From: Bacteroidota bacterium
GTDB lineage: Bacteria; Bacteroidota; Bacteroidia; Cytophagales; Cyclobacteriaceae
Assembly: GCA_023428695.1 (NCBI GenBank)
Contig: JAEYWY010000030.1
Location: 248,001 to 312,000, forward strand
Reading direction: 5' to 3'
Length of the DNA stretch: 64,000 bases
The notes under the pieces are model-generated. The model was not told the DNA's origin and made no database searches. It saw only the letters and a program-made list of their open reading frames with translations. This document shows positions 51,077-59,244 of the stretch, in pieces. The position numbers were made by a program, and so were the translations under genes. Position 1 is the stretch's first letter; the number at the start of each line of letters is the position of its first letter.

Positions 51077-51835
51077 CTAGGTCGTCAGCCACCTGACGAT
51101 TTTTCCCCAAAGTGATTTGGGTTTCTCAGGTTCCTGAGACAGGGTTTCGTGTTCCTCAAAACGTCTGACCGCTTTAGTCGGACCTTTGGGATTCACTTTC
51201 TTATGATAATGCTGTTTGCGCCGTTCTTTCTCACGCTCGATTTCCTCTTTGCGTTTTTCGGCAGCTTCGCGTGCGAGACGTTCGCGTTCAAGAGCGACAG
51301 GATTCCGTGAATCGCGCCGTGGAGACGTACGCTGCCTGCGTTCTTTGCGTTCGCGATTTTCCGGGCGAGTTCCAGGACGCTCCTCTCTGGGTTCTTCTTG
51401 CGTTTTCGGTGCAGCCTCTTCTTTCTTGCGAGGTTCCGGCAGTTCAATTTTCCCCAGGACTTTCAAGCCCTTCAGTTCGACTTTAGGCGCCTTAATAACG
51501 CCGCCAACTTCATTCAAAAGCGTCAACTCTTCCGCCTCATTTGACTGCGGTTCTTCAGATGGTTTCGTTTCTTCAATGGCAGCGACGGGTTCCGGGGCCT
51601 CTACAGGTTCGGATGTTTCAGATAATTCGGTCGGCGGTTCGCTTACAACTATTTCCTGCCCGCGCTCGTCCTCTTCGTGGCTCTGAGGCGCAAAATGCGC
51701 AATCACAATCGTTAGCGCTGCCCCTTCAACCTTGGCATTTGCCGATGGTTCCAACGCGATGTTATGCCGGGCAAGAAGGTCGACGATTTCTGCAGGACGC
51801 ACTGAAAATTTCCGCGACAACTGTGCTAATCTCAT
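51077..51835 (-). CDS. Stand-alone IF-2 N-terminal-like protein with charged tail
   Basis: A 252-residue protein whose first ~50 residues (RLAQLSRKFSVRPAEIVDLLARH) resemble the small helical IF2-N module of translation initiation factor 2. Then comes a long Glu/Pro-rich linker (about 55-120), a segment containing APKVELKGLKVLGKIELPEP, again as in Bacteroidota IF-2 linkers, and a strongly basic tail (about 150-235, Arg/Lys/Glu). No GTPase domain is present. It may interact with the ribosome, RNA or IF-2, or be a regulator derived from infB. Function unknown. Confidence 0.75.
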   Translation of the reverse strand: MRLAQLSRKFSVRPAEIVDLLARHNIALEPSANAKVEGAALTIVIAHFAPQSHEEDERGQEIVVSEPPTELSETSEPVEAPEPVAAIEETKPSEEPQSNEAEELTLLNEVGGVIKAPKVELKGLKVLGKIELPEPRKKEEAAPKTQEEPREERPGTRPENRERKERRQRTSPRRDSRNPVALERERLAREAAEKRKEEIEREKERRKQHYHKKVNPKGPTKAVRRFEEHETLSQEPEKPKSLWGKIVRWLTT

Positions 51836-51891
51836 TCCGTATTTTTTGCGCGCGTAAATATATTATCCAGCGCGCACAATTAAAAACCGGC

Positions 51892-52092
51892 CTACAGTGC
51901 CTTCACCACACGAAACGGAAACAGCAGGATACCGCTAATGAGCTTGAAGATTACTTCGAGTGTGAATCCAACGATCCTGAATGGCAAAAGAATTAGCCAT
52001 AACAATGGGAACAACACGATCAGCACCAGCGCCAATGGCCAGCACAAAACAAAAAGAATACACCAGAGAATTATAGCGATGAGTGTTTTCAT
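51892..52092 (-). CDS. Small hydrophobic membrane protein
   Basis: A 66-residue protein almost wholly hydrophobic: two TM segments (LIAIILWCILFVLCWPLA, then LVLIVLFPLLWLILLPF) and an amphipathic end. No family recognised. Precedes the IF2-N-like gene on the same strand by 56 bp. Moderate support. Confidence 0.5.
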   Translation of the reverse strand: MKTLIAIILWCILFVLCWPLALVLIVLFPLLWLILLPFRIVGFTLEVIFKLISGILLFPFRVVKAL

Positions 52093-52261
52093 AGTAGCCA
52101 GTCTGTGTTAGGTTCATCAAATAAGATTCCAAATTTTGAAAGCCATCATTCGCACGATCTTTCGACCTCATCAATTTCGTAGCATTCGATTTTGAACATA
52201 ACGATGCACGGAAGTGTACACCAGAACAAAAAGTGAAAAGCTGAAAAAAAGTTGAAAGGAT

Positions 52262-52560
52262 AAAGTTTCAGGATTGAAGTTTCAGGTTTCCCGCCGTCGC
52301 GAAACGCTTTGACGGGCAGGTTGGTTTTCAGGTTCCGGCATCCTTCGAAAAACATTATCGAAAAGCAAGTTGGACGTATCGTTGAATGTGTGGCTAATTT
52401 ATAATCTCTGATTGATGGAACGAAACTTCTTTGCGTTTCCTGGCGCCTTCGCGACTTTGCGGTTAAGCCCGGCCTTGTCTGAAGAATCGTAAACGTTCAA
52501 GTTATCGTAAACAAACATGCAGCTTGCAGCCCGTAGCTTGCAACTGTTGGAAAAGCGTTG
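52262..52560 (-). repeat. Composite dispersed non-coding repeat, copy B (inverted relative to 6741-7012)
   Basis: Contains GGTTTCCCGCCGTCGCGAAA (from 52285), the identical TCCTTCGAAAAACATT (52341-52356), a CGCCTTCGCGACTTTGCGG motif (about 52444), and GCAGCTTGCAGCCCGTAGC (about 52518), in the reverse order and strand of copy A. It fills most of the 512-bp gap between the small membrane protein and purT, in which no gene is supported. Confidence 0.72.
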
Positions 52561-52604
52561 TCCTTTGATGTAGCATTCAGATTGAAAGAATTCCGAAGAA
52601 ATCG

Positions 52605-53795
52605 TCAACCAAGACTTACCGAAATTCTTGACGCCGCTGCTACGGCTTTTGCGCGGGCAACTTCGATGGTCTCTCCCCGCGCAAGACACACCCCCATTCG
52701 ACGCTCACCGTTTATTTCAGGTTTTCCAAACAAGCGGAGTTGCGTATCAGGTTCAGAGAGGGCATCATGTATTCCCGTATAGGTTATATCCGATGAATTG
52801 CCATGAACCAGGAGTACACACGACGCCGACGGTCCGAGTTGTCGGATCACCGGAATCGGCAAACCCAAGATGGCACGAACGTGCAACGCAAACTCTGAAA
52901 GATCTTGCGAAATCATTGTTACCATGCCCGTATCGTGAGGACGCGGCGACACTTCACTGAAATATACGTCGTCACCTTTTACAAAAAATTCAACACCAAA
53001 GATTCCTCTTCCACCAAGCGCGTTAACAACAAACGCAGCTAACTCCTGTGCCTTCTCAAGCGCGGTCTGACTCATCAGGTGGGGTTGCCACGATTCGCGA
53101 TAATCACCACGTTCCTGGCGATGTCCGACAGGCGCACAAAAGCTCACACCGCCAACGTGCCGGATTGTTAGCAAAGTGATTTCGTAATCAAACGAAATGA
53201 GTCCTTCCACGATAACGCGACCTCTCCCGGCACGACCTCCCTCTTGCGCGTAGGTCCACGCTTTTTCAATCTCGTCTTCATTTCGCACGATGCTCTGGCC
53301 TTTCCCGGACGAACTCATGATCGGCTTGACAACGCAAGGCAGTCCTATGTGGTCAATGGCCCCTTTGTAATCATCAAAGTTCCCGGCAAAACGATAAGGT
53401 GATGTTTTGATGCCGAGCGTTTCCGCCGCGAGCCGTCGGATTCCTTCACGATTCATCGTAAGCCGCGCGGCGTTCGCCGTTGGTACTATATTAAACCCTT
53501 CCTTTTCAAGTTCCACCAATGCATCTGTTGCGATCGCTTCAACCTCCGGCACTACATACTGCGGTTTCTCTTTTAAGATAACTTCGCGCAACACATTAGC
53601 ATCAAGCATAGGAACGACATGGCTTCGGTGCGCGACCTGCATAGCCGGAGCATTCGCATATCGATCTACGGCGATTGTTTCTACACCATAACGTTGAAAC
53701 TCCAGTACCACTTCCTTCCCCAATTCCCCTGCTCCGAGTAACATCACTTTTGTCGCGGATGGCGTTAACGGGGTGCCGATTCTTACAGTATTCAT
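52605..53795 (-). CDS. purT: Formate-dependent phosphoribosylglycinamide formyltransferase
   Basis: A 396-residue ATP-grasp enzyme of purine synthesis, forming formyl-GAR from GAR, formate and ATP. Visible marks: VMLLGAGELGKEV (N-terminal Rossmann-like strand), PEVEAIATDAL, the ATP-grasp lysine segment GLPCVVKPIMSSSGKGQS, FDYEITLLTIR, and FFVKGDDVYFSEVSPRPHDTG. Length matches PurT (about 392). The ATG at 53795 (MNTVRIG) is preferred over an 18-codon extension. Single gene. Confidence 0.96.
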   Translation of the reverse strand: MNTVRIGTPLTPSATKVMLLGAGELGKEVVLEFQRYGVETIAVDRYANAPAMQVAHRSHVVPMLDANVLREVILKEKPQYVVPEVEAIATDALVELEKEGFNIVPTANAARLTMNREGIRRLAAETLGIKTSPYRFAGNFDDYKGAIDHIGLPCVVKPIMSSSGKGQSIVRNEDEIEKAWTYAQEGGRAGRGRVIVEGLISFDYEITLLTIRHVGGVSFCAPVGHRQERGDYRESWQPHLMSQTALEKAQELAAFVVNALGGRGIFGVEFFVKGDDVYFSEVSPRPHDTGMVTMISQDLSEFALHVRAILGLPIPVIRQLGPSASCVLLVHGNSSDITYTGIHDALSEPDTQLRLFGKPEINGERRMGVCLARGETIEVARAKAVAAASRISVSLG

Positions 53796-54243
53796 ATAGG
53801 TAAATGAGTTGAAGACAAACATAATCAAAGACCTATCACAGGGCGCCAAAGAGGCGTGGAACTTTTTGGTCGATGAATTGCTTTATCAGTCGGTACGCAA
53901 CAATTATCTTATGTAAGGTTTTGGCTGTATTTGCAATAAAAAATAAAAATCTTTTTATAGGGCGATTTCCAATGAGTCAGAACGTATCGAAGTGAAAAAA
54001 ATTGAATCCCAAAAACCCGTTTTTCATAATCAAAAGCGCAAATATTACCGGGTATACAAAAATTCCGGAAACAAAAAAATCAAACTTTCGCAGCGAAACC
54101 ACGTATCTTTGTATTGGAATCAAATGAATGCGAATTAGCGGGGATTTTGATAAAAACGCAGGGGGCAATAGCCTCACAATGCCCTTAGAAAGCGCAGGAT
54201 TCGGTTAGGGATCCGGCGTGGATGTTAAACTAAAATAACCAAC
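53796..54243. other. AT-rich intergenic region with a candidate promoter
   Basis: About 450 bp between purT and a small plus-strand gene. It is AT-rich and contains TATCTTTG at 54104-54111, an exact TAnnTTTG element about 130 bp before the ATG at 54244. No -33 box, gene, repeat or RNA structure was convincing; the long leader could be regulatory. Confidence 0.4.
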
Positions 54244-54459
54244 ATGAAACGTTTGTTACTGGTAGTGGGAGTCGTTCTAACCATCGGATTATTGGGTACC
54301 GGATTTGTGCAGAAGGGTGCTACAGAGAGCACCAGTCTTAAAAGGTCTTGTACAGGGTATGTTGTGATCGAAGTCGATAAAGGCATCGATTGCAACGGCG
54401 ACACAATCCGGTTGGTCAAGAAACATGGATTCTTTGAAATCGCAGCGACCCAGGACTAA
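54244..54459 (+). CDS. Small secreted/anchored protein
   Basis: A 71-residue protein with a signal or anchor segment (RLLLVVGVVLTIGLLGTGF) and a small mature part with two Cys (SLKRSCTGYVV, GIDCNGDTIRL). A possible disulfide implies an extracytoplasmic site. No family recognised. Followed by a strong hairpin terminator. Confidence 0.6.
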   Translation: MKRLLLVVGVVLTIGLLGTGFVQKGATESTSLKRSCTGYVVIEVDKGIDCNGDTIRLVKKHGFFEIAATQD

Positions 54460-54482
54460 AATTTACTGACATCATTACACTG

Positions 54483-54512
54483 AAACGAAGGTCACCACAT
54501 GGTGACCTTCGT
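54483..54512 (+). terminator. Terminator with a long perfect stem
   Basis: CGAAGGTCACCACATGGTGACCTTCG: 12-bp stem, followed by TCGTTTTA. Between the small protein gene and the YdeI-like gene. Confidence 0.8.
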
Positions 54513-54570
54513 CGTTTTATGAAGTTTTGATGAACTCAAAAATTATAGAATTGACTATTTTTATTTTGTT

Positions 54571-55086
54571 ATGGCAGCGATCACCTATTCCACAAAAATT
54601 GAAAAGTTTGACAAAAAGGGCGAGAAAACCGGCTGGTCATACATCGTTGTTTCACCCACCCAGGCCCAGAAACTCAAACGAGAATGCAAGGTGTCTTTTC
54701 GCGTTAAGGGTAAACTCAACGACATGCCGCTCAAACAGGTCGCGCTGCTCCCGATGGGTGATGGCAGCTTCATTCTTCCAATCAATGCATCCATGCGGAA
54801 AACATTGGGTAAAAGAGCGGGCGATACAATTAAGGTGCAGCTCGAAGCTGATGACCGACCTCTTCGGGTTTCGAATGATTTTCTCGTATGCCTGAAAGAT
54901 GACGAGAGGGCCTACAGTTTCTTCAAATCTTTACCCAGGTCACATCAGTTGTACTTCAGTAAGTGGATCGACAGTGCTAAAACTGACGCAACGAAATCGA
55001 AACGAATCACAATGGCGGTTATCGGACTTTCACAACATCAGGGTTACCCTGAAATGATCCGCGCGAATAAGAACAAACCATTATAA
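54571..55086 (+). CDS. YdeI/OmdA family protein with DUF1905 domain
   Basis: A 171-residue cytoplasmic protein: N-terminal DUF1905-like beta-barrel (about 1-95, SYIVVSPTQAQKLK, VALLPMGDGSFILPINASMR, GDTIKVQLEADD), then a C-terminal helical YdeI/OmdA segment with AYSFFKSLPRSHQLYFSKWIDSAK and KSKRI. Members of this family were linked to bacteriocin protection, but the molecular role is uncertain. Convergent with arfB, overlapping its end by 6 bp. Confidence 0.88.
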   Translation: MAAITYSTKIEKFDKKGEKTGWSYIVVSPTQAQKLKRECKVSFRVKGKLNDMPLKQVALLPMGDGSFILPINASMRKTLGKRAGDTIKVQLEADDRPLRVSNDFLVCLKDDERAYSFFKSLPRSHQLYFSKWIDSAKTDATKSKRITMAVIGLSQHQGYPEMIRANKNKPL

Positions 55087-55491
55087 TGGTTTCTGACGCC
55101 ACTGTTTCTTCTCCGACAATTGTTTTTTCCTACGTATCCTTTCGTCTTTAGAAGCCTTTGTCGGCTTCGTTGGTCTGCGTTTCTTTCTGCGTTCGAACGC
55201 TTTGGCCAGCATGCGATCGAGTTTCACAGTGACGGCCTCACGATTCTGATACTGAGACCTGCTCTCCTGCGCATCAATTACAAGCTCGCCATCTTTTGTA
55301 ATGTTCGCGCCCAGTTTCTTATGAACGGTTTGTTTCTCTTCTTCCGTGAGAATACGCGAATTGTCAATATGAAAACGGAGTGTAACGCGCGTGCTCACTT
55401 TATTGACATTCTGTCCGCCGGGACCACGGCTACGTGAAGTCGTGAAGGTGAGTTCGGGTGCAAGGAGTTCAGCATTTAGTCGTGTTGCCAT
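55081..55491 (-). CDS. arfB: Ribosome-rescue peptidyl-tRNA hydrolase ArfB
   Basis: A 136-residue class-I-release-factor-like hydrolase that frees stalled ribosomes. The catalytic GGQ sits in SRGPGGQNVNKV (Gly25-Gln27), followed by the usual RF-like fold and a strongly basic C-terminal tail (KRRPTKPTKASKDERIRRKK) that enters the mRNA channel of a stalled ribosome. The ATG at 55491 is used. Convergent with the YdeI-like gene; the NAD-binding protein gene lies 9 bp upstream on the same strand. Confidence 0.95.
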   Translation of the reverse strand: MATRLNAELLAPELTFTTSRSRGPGGQNVNKVSTRVTLRFHIDNSRILTEEEKQTVHKKLGANITKDGELVIDAQESRSQYQNREAVTVKLDRMLAKAFERRKKRRPTKPTKASKDERIRRKKQLSEKKQWRQKPL

Positions 55492-55500
55492 AGACAATTA

Positions 55501-56292
55501 TCAAAAGTCCATTAACATGGGATCATCATATACGAATTCGTAGTCGAGTTCCTGTCTTAATTTTTCACTAATCACATACCTGCCATCAGTTGTCCGCGGA
55601 CCAGCAAACAAGGGAGGCGGAGTTCCGGCGAGCCTGCACGCGTGGGAATAAAACTGCTCTTTGGCAGGATGTGCGCTACTGCACGCGTTGTATATGCCAT
55701 TCCGCACATCGCGTGAAATGACCTTTTCAATGATCCCGATACAATCACGCTGATGGATGAGGTTGACAGGATCGTCGGCACCAGACACCGTTTTCCCCGA
55801 CAGGAACCGGCCAGGATGCCGCAACGGCCCGACCATACCTGCAAATCGGATTACAACAGTTGAAAGACCAGACTCCTGAATAAACATACGTTCCGCGCGA
55901 AAAAGCAAACTCGCCGGATTTGCATCGTCTTCGATAACACCCCCACTCCTACCGTGGTACACTGATGATGCACTCAGGAAAATTATTGTCGATACGTTTG
56001 CCTGCCGACACAGTTTCACAGCCTTCGCTATGTGCGATAAGAAGACCGATTCATCACCAATCTTTCGCCTTGGGGGAATGCTTACGACGAGGAAGTCACA
56101 ATCAAAAAAATCACCGGCATCATTCACATCAGAAAGATCTATGAGATGGGGTTCAATTCCATACCTGGCAAGTAGACTAAGGTTTTCGTCGTGTGTTGTC
56201 GAACCTTTGACCGAATACCCGGAAGCAAGCAGGGACGCGGCTAACGGTTTGCCCAGCCATCCACATCCCAGTATGCTAATCTTTTTCTTCAC
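55501..56292 (-). CDS. NAD-dependent epimerase/dehydratase-like protein (YeeZ-like)
   Basis: A 263-residue Rossmann protein starting with GTG: KISILGCGWLGKPLA is the dinucleotide motif, DFLVVSIPPRR and IIFLSASSVYHG the strands 3-4 (SSVY in place of the catalytic Ser/Tyr-xxx-Lys), VVIRFAGMVGP the substrate loop. Close in pattern to the YeeZ group, whose reaction is unknown. The canonical YxxxK is absent, so a non-canonical role is possible. Confidence 0.85.
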   Translation of the reverse strand: MKKKISILGCGWLGKPLAASLLASGYSVKGSTTHDENLSLLARYGIEPHLIDLSDVNDAGDFFDCDFLVVSIPPRRKIGDESVFLSHIAKAVKLCRQANVSTIIFLSASSVYHGRSGGVIEDDANPASLLFRAERMFIQESGLSTVVIRFAGMVGPLRHPGRFLSGKTVSGADDPVNLIHQRDCIGIIEKVISRDVRNGIYNACSSAHPAKEQFYSHACRLAGTPPPLFAGPRTTDGRYVISEKLRQELDYEFVYDDPMLMDF

Positions 56293-56385
56293 TTTTTAAT
56301 TATCACGTAGCTATGGTTGTGCAGGCATCCAATTTATTAAAGATAAACTTTATTGGTTGCAACCACGAAATACGCTACATATCAA

Positions 56386-56559
56386 ATGATACGAACATTA
56401 GGCATTATACTTACCATCATTGGAATGGCCGGACTTATCACCGGTGTCCTGGGTATTTTTGGACAAAACCTTGTGGCACTCAGCCCCTGGGCGATGGCGA
56501 TCCTCGGATTAATCTTTTTTTCTTCCGGCATCGGATTGCTGAAGCGGTACCGATCCTGA
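56386..56559 (+). CDS. Small two-TM membrane protein
   Basis: A 57-residue protein with two membrane segments (TLGIILTIIGMAGLITGVLGIF and WAMAILGLIFFSSGIGLL) separated by a short polar loop. No family recognised. Its last 51 bp overlap the 3' end of the convergent DUF817 gene. Confidence 0.55.
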   Translation: MIRTLGIILTIIGMAGLITGVLGIFGQNLVALSPWAMAILGLIFFSSGIGLLKRYRS

Positions 56560-57411
56560 GGACCACATCCAGATGCCGCCGCTGCCTTTGATGCGCTTAA
56601 GCTCGGCGACAATAATAATACTTACGATCACAAGCAGGCTCCACGATGTAATCTTGTGCCAGCCAACCATCTTCCACCCTTTGTGTTGATACGTGTACTG
56701 CCAGGCTCCAAAGAAGGTCGCGATATTTTCAGCAAGCCAGATAAAAAATCCAACCGCGAGGAAAGCCAGCAGTGCGTGAATCCGGTATCGGTGTCCGTTC
56801 AATGAAAATGAAAACGACGCCTTTCGAAAAACTACAAGCAAAACTATCACAAGGTAAAGTCGAACATCTGCAAAGTACGCATTGGTAAAAAAATTGGCGT
56901 AGATCAGCACCGCGCATACTGATGACGCGAAAAAGCCCGGCCACAATTCCGCTTTCAGATCGAGGTTTCGCCATGCCTGACAAATGTAACTTCCAACGCT
57001 CGAATACATAAATCCCGCATACAGCGGAACGCCAAAGAATTTTGTGTATGCGGGTTCGGGATATGACCACGACCCGTGAAGCACCTTAAACCATTCGAGG
57101 CACACGCCAAGAAAATGAAAGAGACAGATGACAAGCACTTCGTCACGTGTTTCCATTCCGGACTTATACATCACATACTGAACAACAATCAGTACAAAAA
57201 GAAGGAAATCATACCGTGGTATTGCATCCGGAACGAAATGCGAGAACGCCAGCGATACGAAAATTATTACAGGAAAGGCACATGAAATTGCCTGCAGATA
57301 TCCAAACAACAGGAGTTGCTTTGAAAAGAATTGACCTTGTGACTCTGCACCGTGCAGTACGAGTTGATCAGATATTGCCTGGTGTACGCGTCTTAATATC
57401 ACTGCCTGCAA
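56509..57411 (-). CDS. DUF817 family membrane protein
   Basis: A 300-residue polytopic membrane protein with about eight TM segments. The motifs VLHGSWSYPEPAYTKFFGVPLYAGFMY and WYTYQHKGWKMVGWHKITSW-like C-terminus (QYTYQHKGWKMVGWHK) define DUF817, of unknown function. The frame starts at TTG (57411); GTG three codons later is also possible. The C-terminal ~17 codons overlap the convergent small membrane protein gene. Confidence 0.85.
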   Translation of the reverse strand: MQAVILRRVHQAISDQLVLHGAESQGQFFSKQLLLFGYLQAISCAFPVIIFVSLAFSHFVPDAIPRYDFLLFVLIVVQYVMYKSGMETRDEVLVICLFHFLGVCLEWFKVLHGSWSYPEPAYTKFFGVPLYAGFMYSSVGSYICQAWRNLDLKAELWPGFFASSVCAVLIYANFFTNAYFADVRLYLVIVLLVVFRKASFSFSLNGHRYRIHALLAFLAVGFFIWLAENIATFFGAWQYTYQHKGWKMVGWHKITSWSLLVIVSIIIVAELKRIKGSGGIWMWSSGSVPLQQSDAGRKKD

Positions 57412-57532
57412 CGGGTTTCAAGTACAACATACATGCAAAAATACGGCATTTTGACAAACCAGGTTCCTAGGAAACTGACTTTACGAGTTCTCCCCGCGAG
57501 GTTCACGTGAAATGCGTTGGTCGGCACGCTGT

Positions 57533-58288
57533 TCACACATCCAGTGCGCGGACCTGGGCCATGTATTGTTTTGGCAGGATGAGTTTCTTGAGATGCCAGT
57601 CCAGTTTCAGCCGCGCGAAAACTTTATAAATCCGGATCACCATACCGAAGAAAAATGAACGCGACAAAGAAAGTTGCCCGGCAACGACCTCAGGAACAAT
57701 TTGTCCCTGCGCGGACCGAAGGAGAAAATATCGAAATGGCCCGAGATGTTTTTTGTACTGATGATATAAGTCCGCCGAAAAATGAGAATACACAAGGTCG
57801 TTTTTCAAATGGCGTTTGCGGTCCTCGGTCCACTCCTGGTGCGACAATGGTAATTCCTCAAGCCCCATTCGTGCGCCTACACGACGGAAGACATCGAACA
57901 CCTCAACTTTTTCACCATCATTCATAGGACCATGTAATAGTTCACGGGAACGAATGGAGTAGTCGATAAGCATGTACAATACATCGCGATACGCCCAGGC
58001 GGGAATGTTGTATCCGCGCTTCGTCTCCACTGCCTGATGAATTCTCGTCATACTGTCTATGACTGCATTCGCTTCCTGCTCGGATGAAAAAACAATTTTT
58101 CGTGCGTAAGTCACAGTCGAGAAAAGTCTGCCTAGCGGGTCAGCCGGCAATCTTCCTGTGAAGTAGAGCCAGTCAACGGCTTTGTTAAGCGCGAATTCGG
58201 CGGCAGCGCCCGCAAATATAAAAAGGATCGTATCTGTACTCCCCCAGATTTTTCTTACCACAGAATCTCCAGACACAAAAGGTTGCAT
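57533..58288 (-). CDS. Oxygenase MpaB-family (DUF2236) protein
   Basis: A 251-residue all-alpha protein of the MpaB/latex-clearing-protein superfamily, b-type heme oxygenases in characterised cases. Conserved pieces include TDTILFIFAGAAAEFALNKA, DPLGRLFSTVTYARKIVF, RIHQAVETKRGYNIPAWAYRDVLYMLIDYSIRSR and PEWTEDRKRH-like EWTEDRKRH. The heme ligands cannot be assigned with certainty by eye. ATG at 58288. Stands alone. Confidence 0.85.
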   Translation of the reverse strand: MQPFVSGDSVVRKIWGSTDTILFIFAGAAAEFALNKAVDWLYFTGRLPADPLGRLFSTVTYARKIVFSSEQEANAVIDSMTRIHQAVETKRGYNIPAWAYRDVLYMLIDYSIRSRELLHGPMNDGEKVEVFDVFRRVGARMGLEELPLSHQEWTEDRKRHLKNDLVYSHFSADLYHQYKKHLGPFRYFLLRSAQGQIVPEVVAGQLSLSRSFFFGMVIRIYKVFARLKLDWHLKKLILPKQYMAQVRALDV

Positions 58289-58345
58289 AGGCTCACCTTA
58301 ACGGTTCGTTCCAAAGGTACGAATTACGCATCGTCTTTGAAGAAC

Positions 58346-58561
58346 CTACTTGTCAGGAAAATCATTCCCATCACGGCCCATTTCGCCATCGCCCACGCCC
58401 TCATCGGCATCTTCATCCGTTTCACTGGCACTCAGATCCTCATTGTCCACTACTCCACCGAAAAATTCGTCGGTCTCGGCCTCGAGCCGGCGCAGTTTTG
58501 TGGAACGTTCCGGCTGGCCGGAAGATTCATCGCCCGCATTATCCAATTTTCTTTTTTCCAT
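58346..58561 (-). CDS. Small acidic hypothetical protein
   Basis: A 71-residue, strongly acidic, probably disordered protein (MEKRKLDNAGDE...GNDFPDK). It has no Cys or hydrophobic stretch and divides the space between the MpaB-like gene and msrB, whose ATG is 86 bp away on the other strand. Conserved small acidic proteins of this kind occur in Bacteroidota, but I cannot name a family. Confidence 0.5.
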   Translation of the reverse strand: MEKRKLDNAGDESSGQPERSTKLRRLEAETDEFFGGVVDNEDLSASETDEDADEGVGDGEMGRDGNDFPDK

Positions 58562-58646
58562 ATATCAGACAATTGAAGAACTTTGTGCCAATACTATCGC
58601 AAACTATTGCTCCCTGACAATGGTTATTAAAACAAACCCTCACAAC

Positions 58647-59138
58647 ATGAGACTCATGACTTTGGCACTTTTGGGCAATCTTTTTCTACTGACGTCCTGC
58701 AGCGGCCAGACTGCGGGCTCGTCCGAAACTACCGGGCGGGACAGCACGGCGATCTCGCGTTCGGAAGCAGAATGGAAAGAAATACTAACTCCGGAGCAGT
58801 TTCATATCCTTCGCGAAAAAGGTACCGACAGGCCATTTACCGGGAAGTATTACAAGACCAACGATAAGGGGGTATACTCATGCGCAGCATGTGGAAATGA
58901 ACTCTTCACATCCGATATGAAATTTGATTCAGATTGTGGATGGCCGAGTTTCGACAAGGCAATGGCAGGTGGGAAGATTAAAACCGCAGTAGATCGCTCC
59001 TATGGCATGATACGCACCGAAATCATGTGTGCGCGATGCGGCGGCCACCTCGGCCATCTGTTTGAAGACGGGCCAACCGAAACGGGATTGCGGTACTGTG
59101 TAAACTCGACATCGCTGAACTTCGTGCGCAACAAATAG
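58647..59138 (+). CDS. msrB: Peptide-methionine (R)-S-oxide reductase, lipoprotein form
   Basis: A 163-residue MsrB attached to the envelope: the signal peptide ends in lipobox LTSC (Cys18). The enzyme domain follows: FHILREKGTDRPFTGKYY, zinc CAACG and CARCGGHLGH, and the catalytic Cys in RYCVNSTSLNF (Cys151). It reduces methionine-R-sulfoxide in exported proteins. The frame is open further upstream, but the ATG at 58647 gives a perfect lipoprotein signal; the ATG at 58620 would add nine residues before it. The next gene is another lipoprotein on the same strand. Confidence 0.94.
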   Translation: MRLMTLALLGNLFLLTSCSGQTAGSSETTGRDSTAISRSEAEWKEILTPEQFHILREKGTDRPFTGKYYKTNDKGVYSCAACGNELFTSDMKFDSDCGWPSFDKAMAGGKIKTAVDRSYGMIRTEIMCARCGGHLGHLFEDGPTETGLRYCVNSTSLNFVRNK

Positions 59139-59244
59139 ACATAATCCGATACCGCACCTTATGGGATTTGTTGCCACCGGTGTAAGATCTCTCAACCACG
59201 CCGCGCGTTGCTTCGTTAAAAGCAGTTACAACCAATCCTGAAAT

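Noticed and set aside
54483..54508. The long palindrome as a regulatory operator
   Set aside because: Its position right after a stop codon and the following TCGTTTTA favour a terminator.
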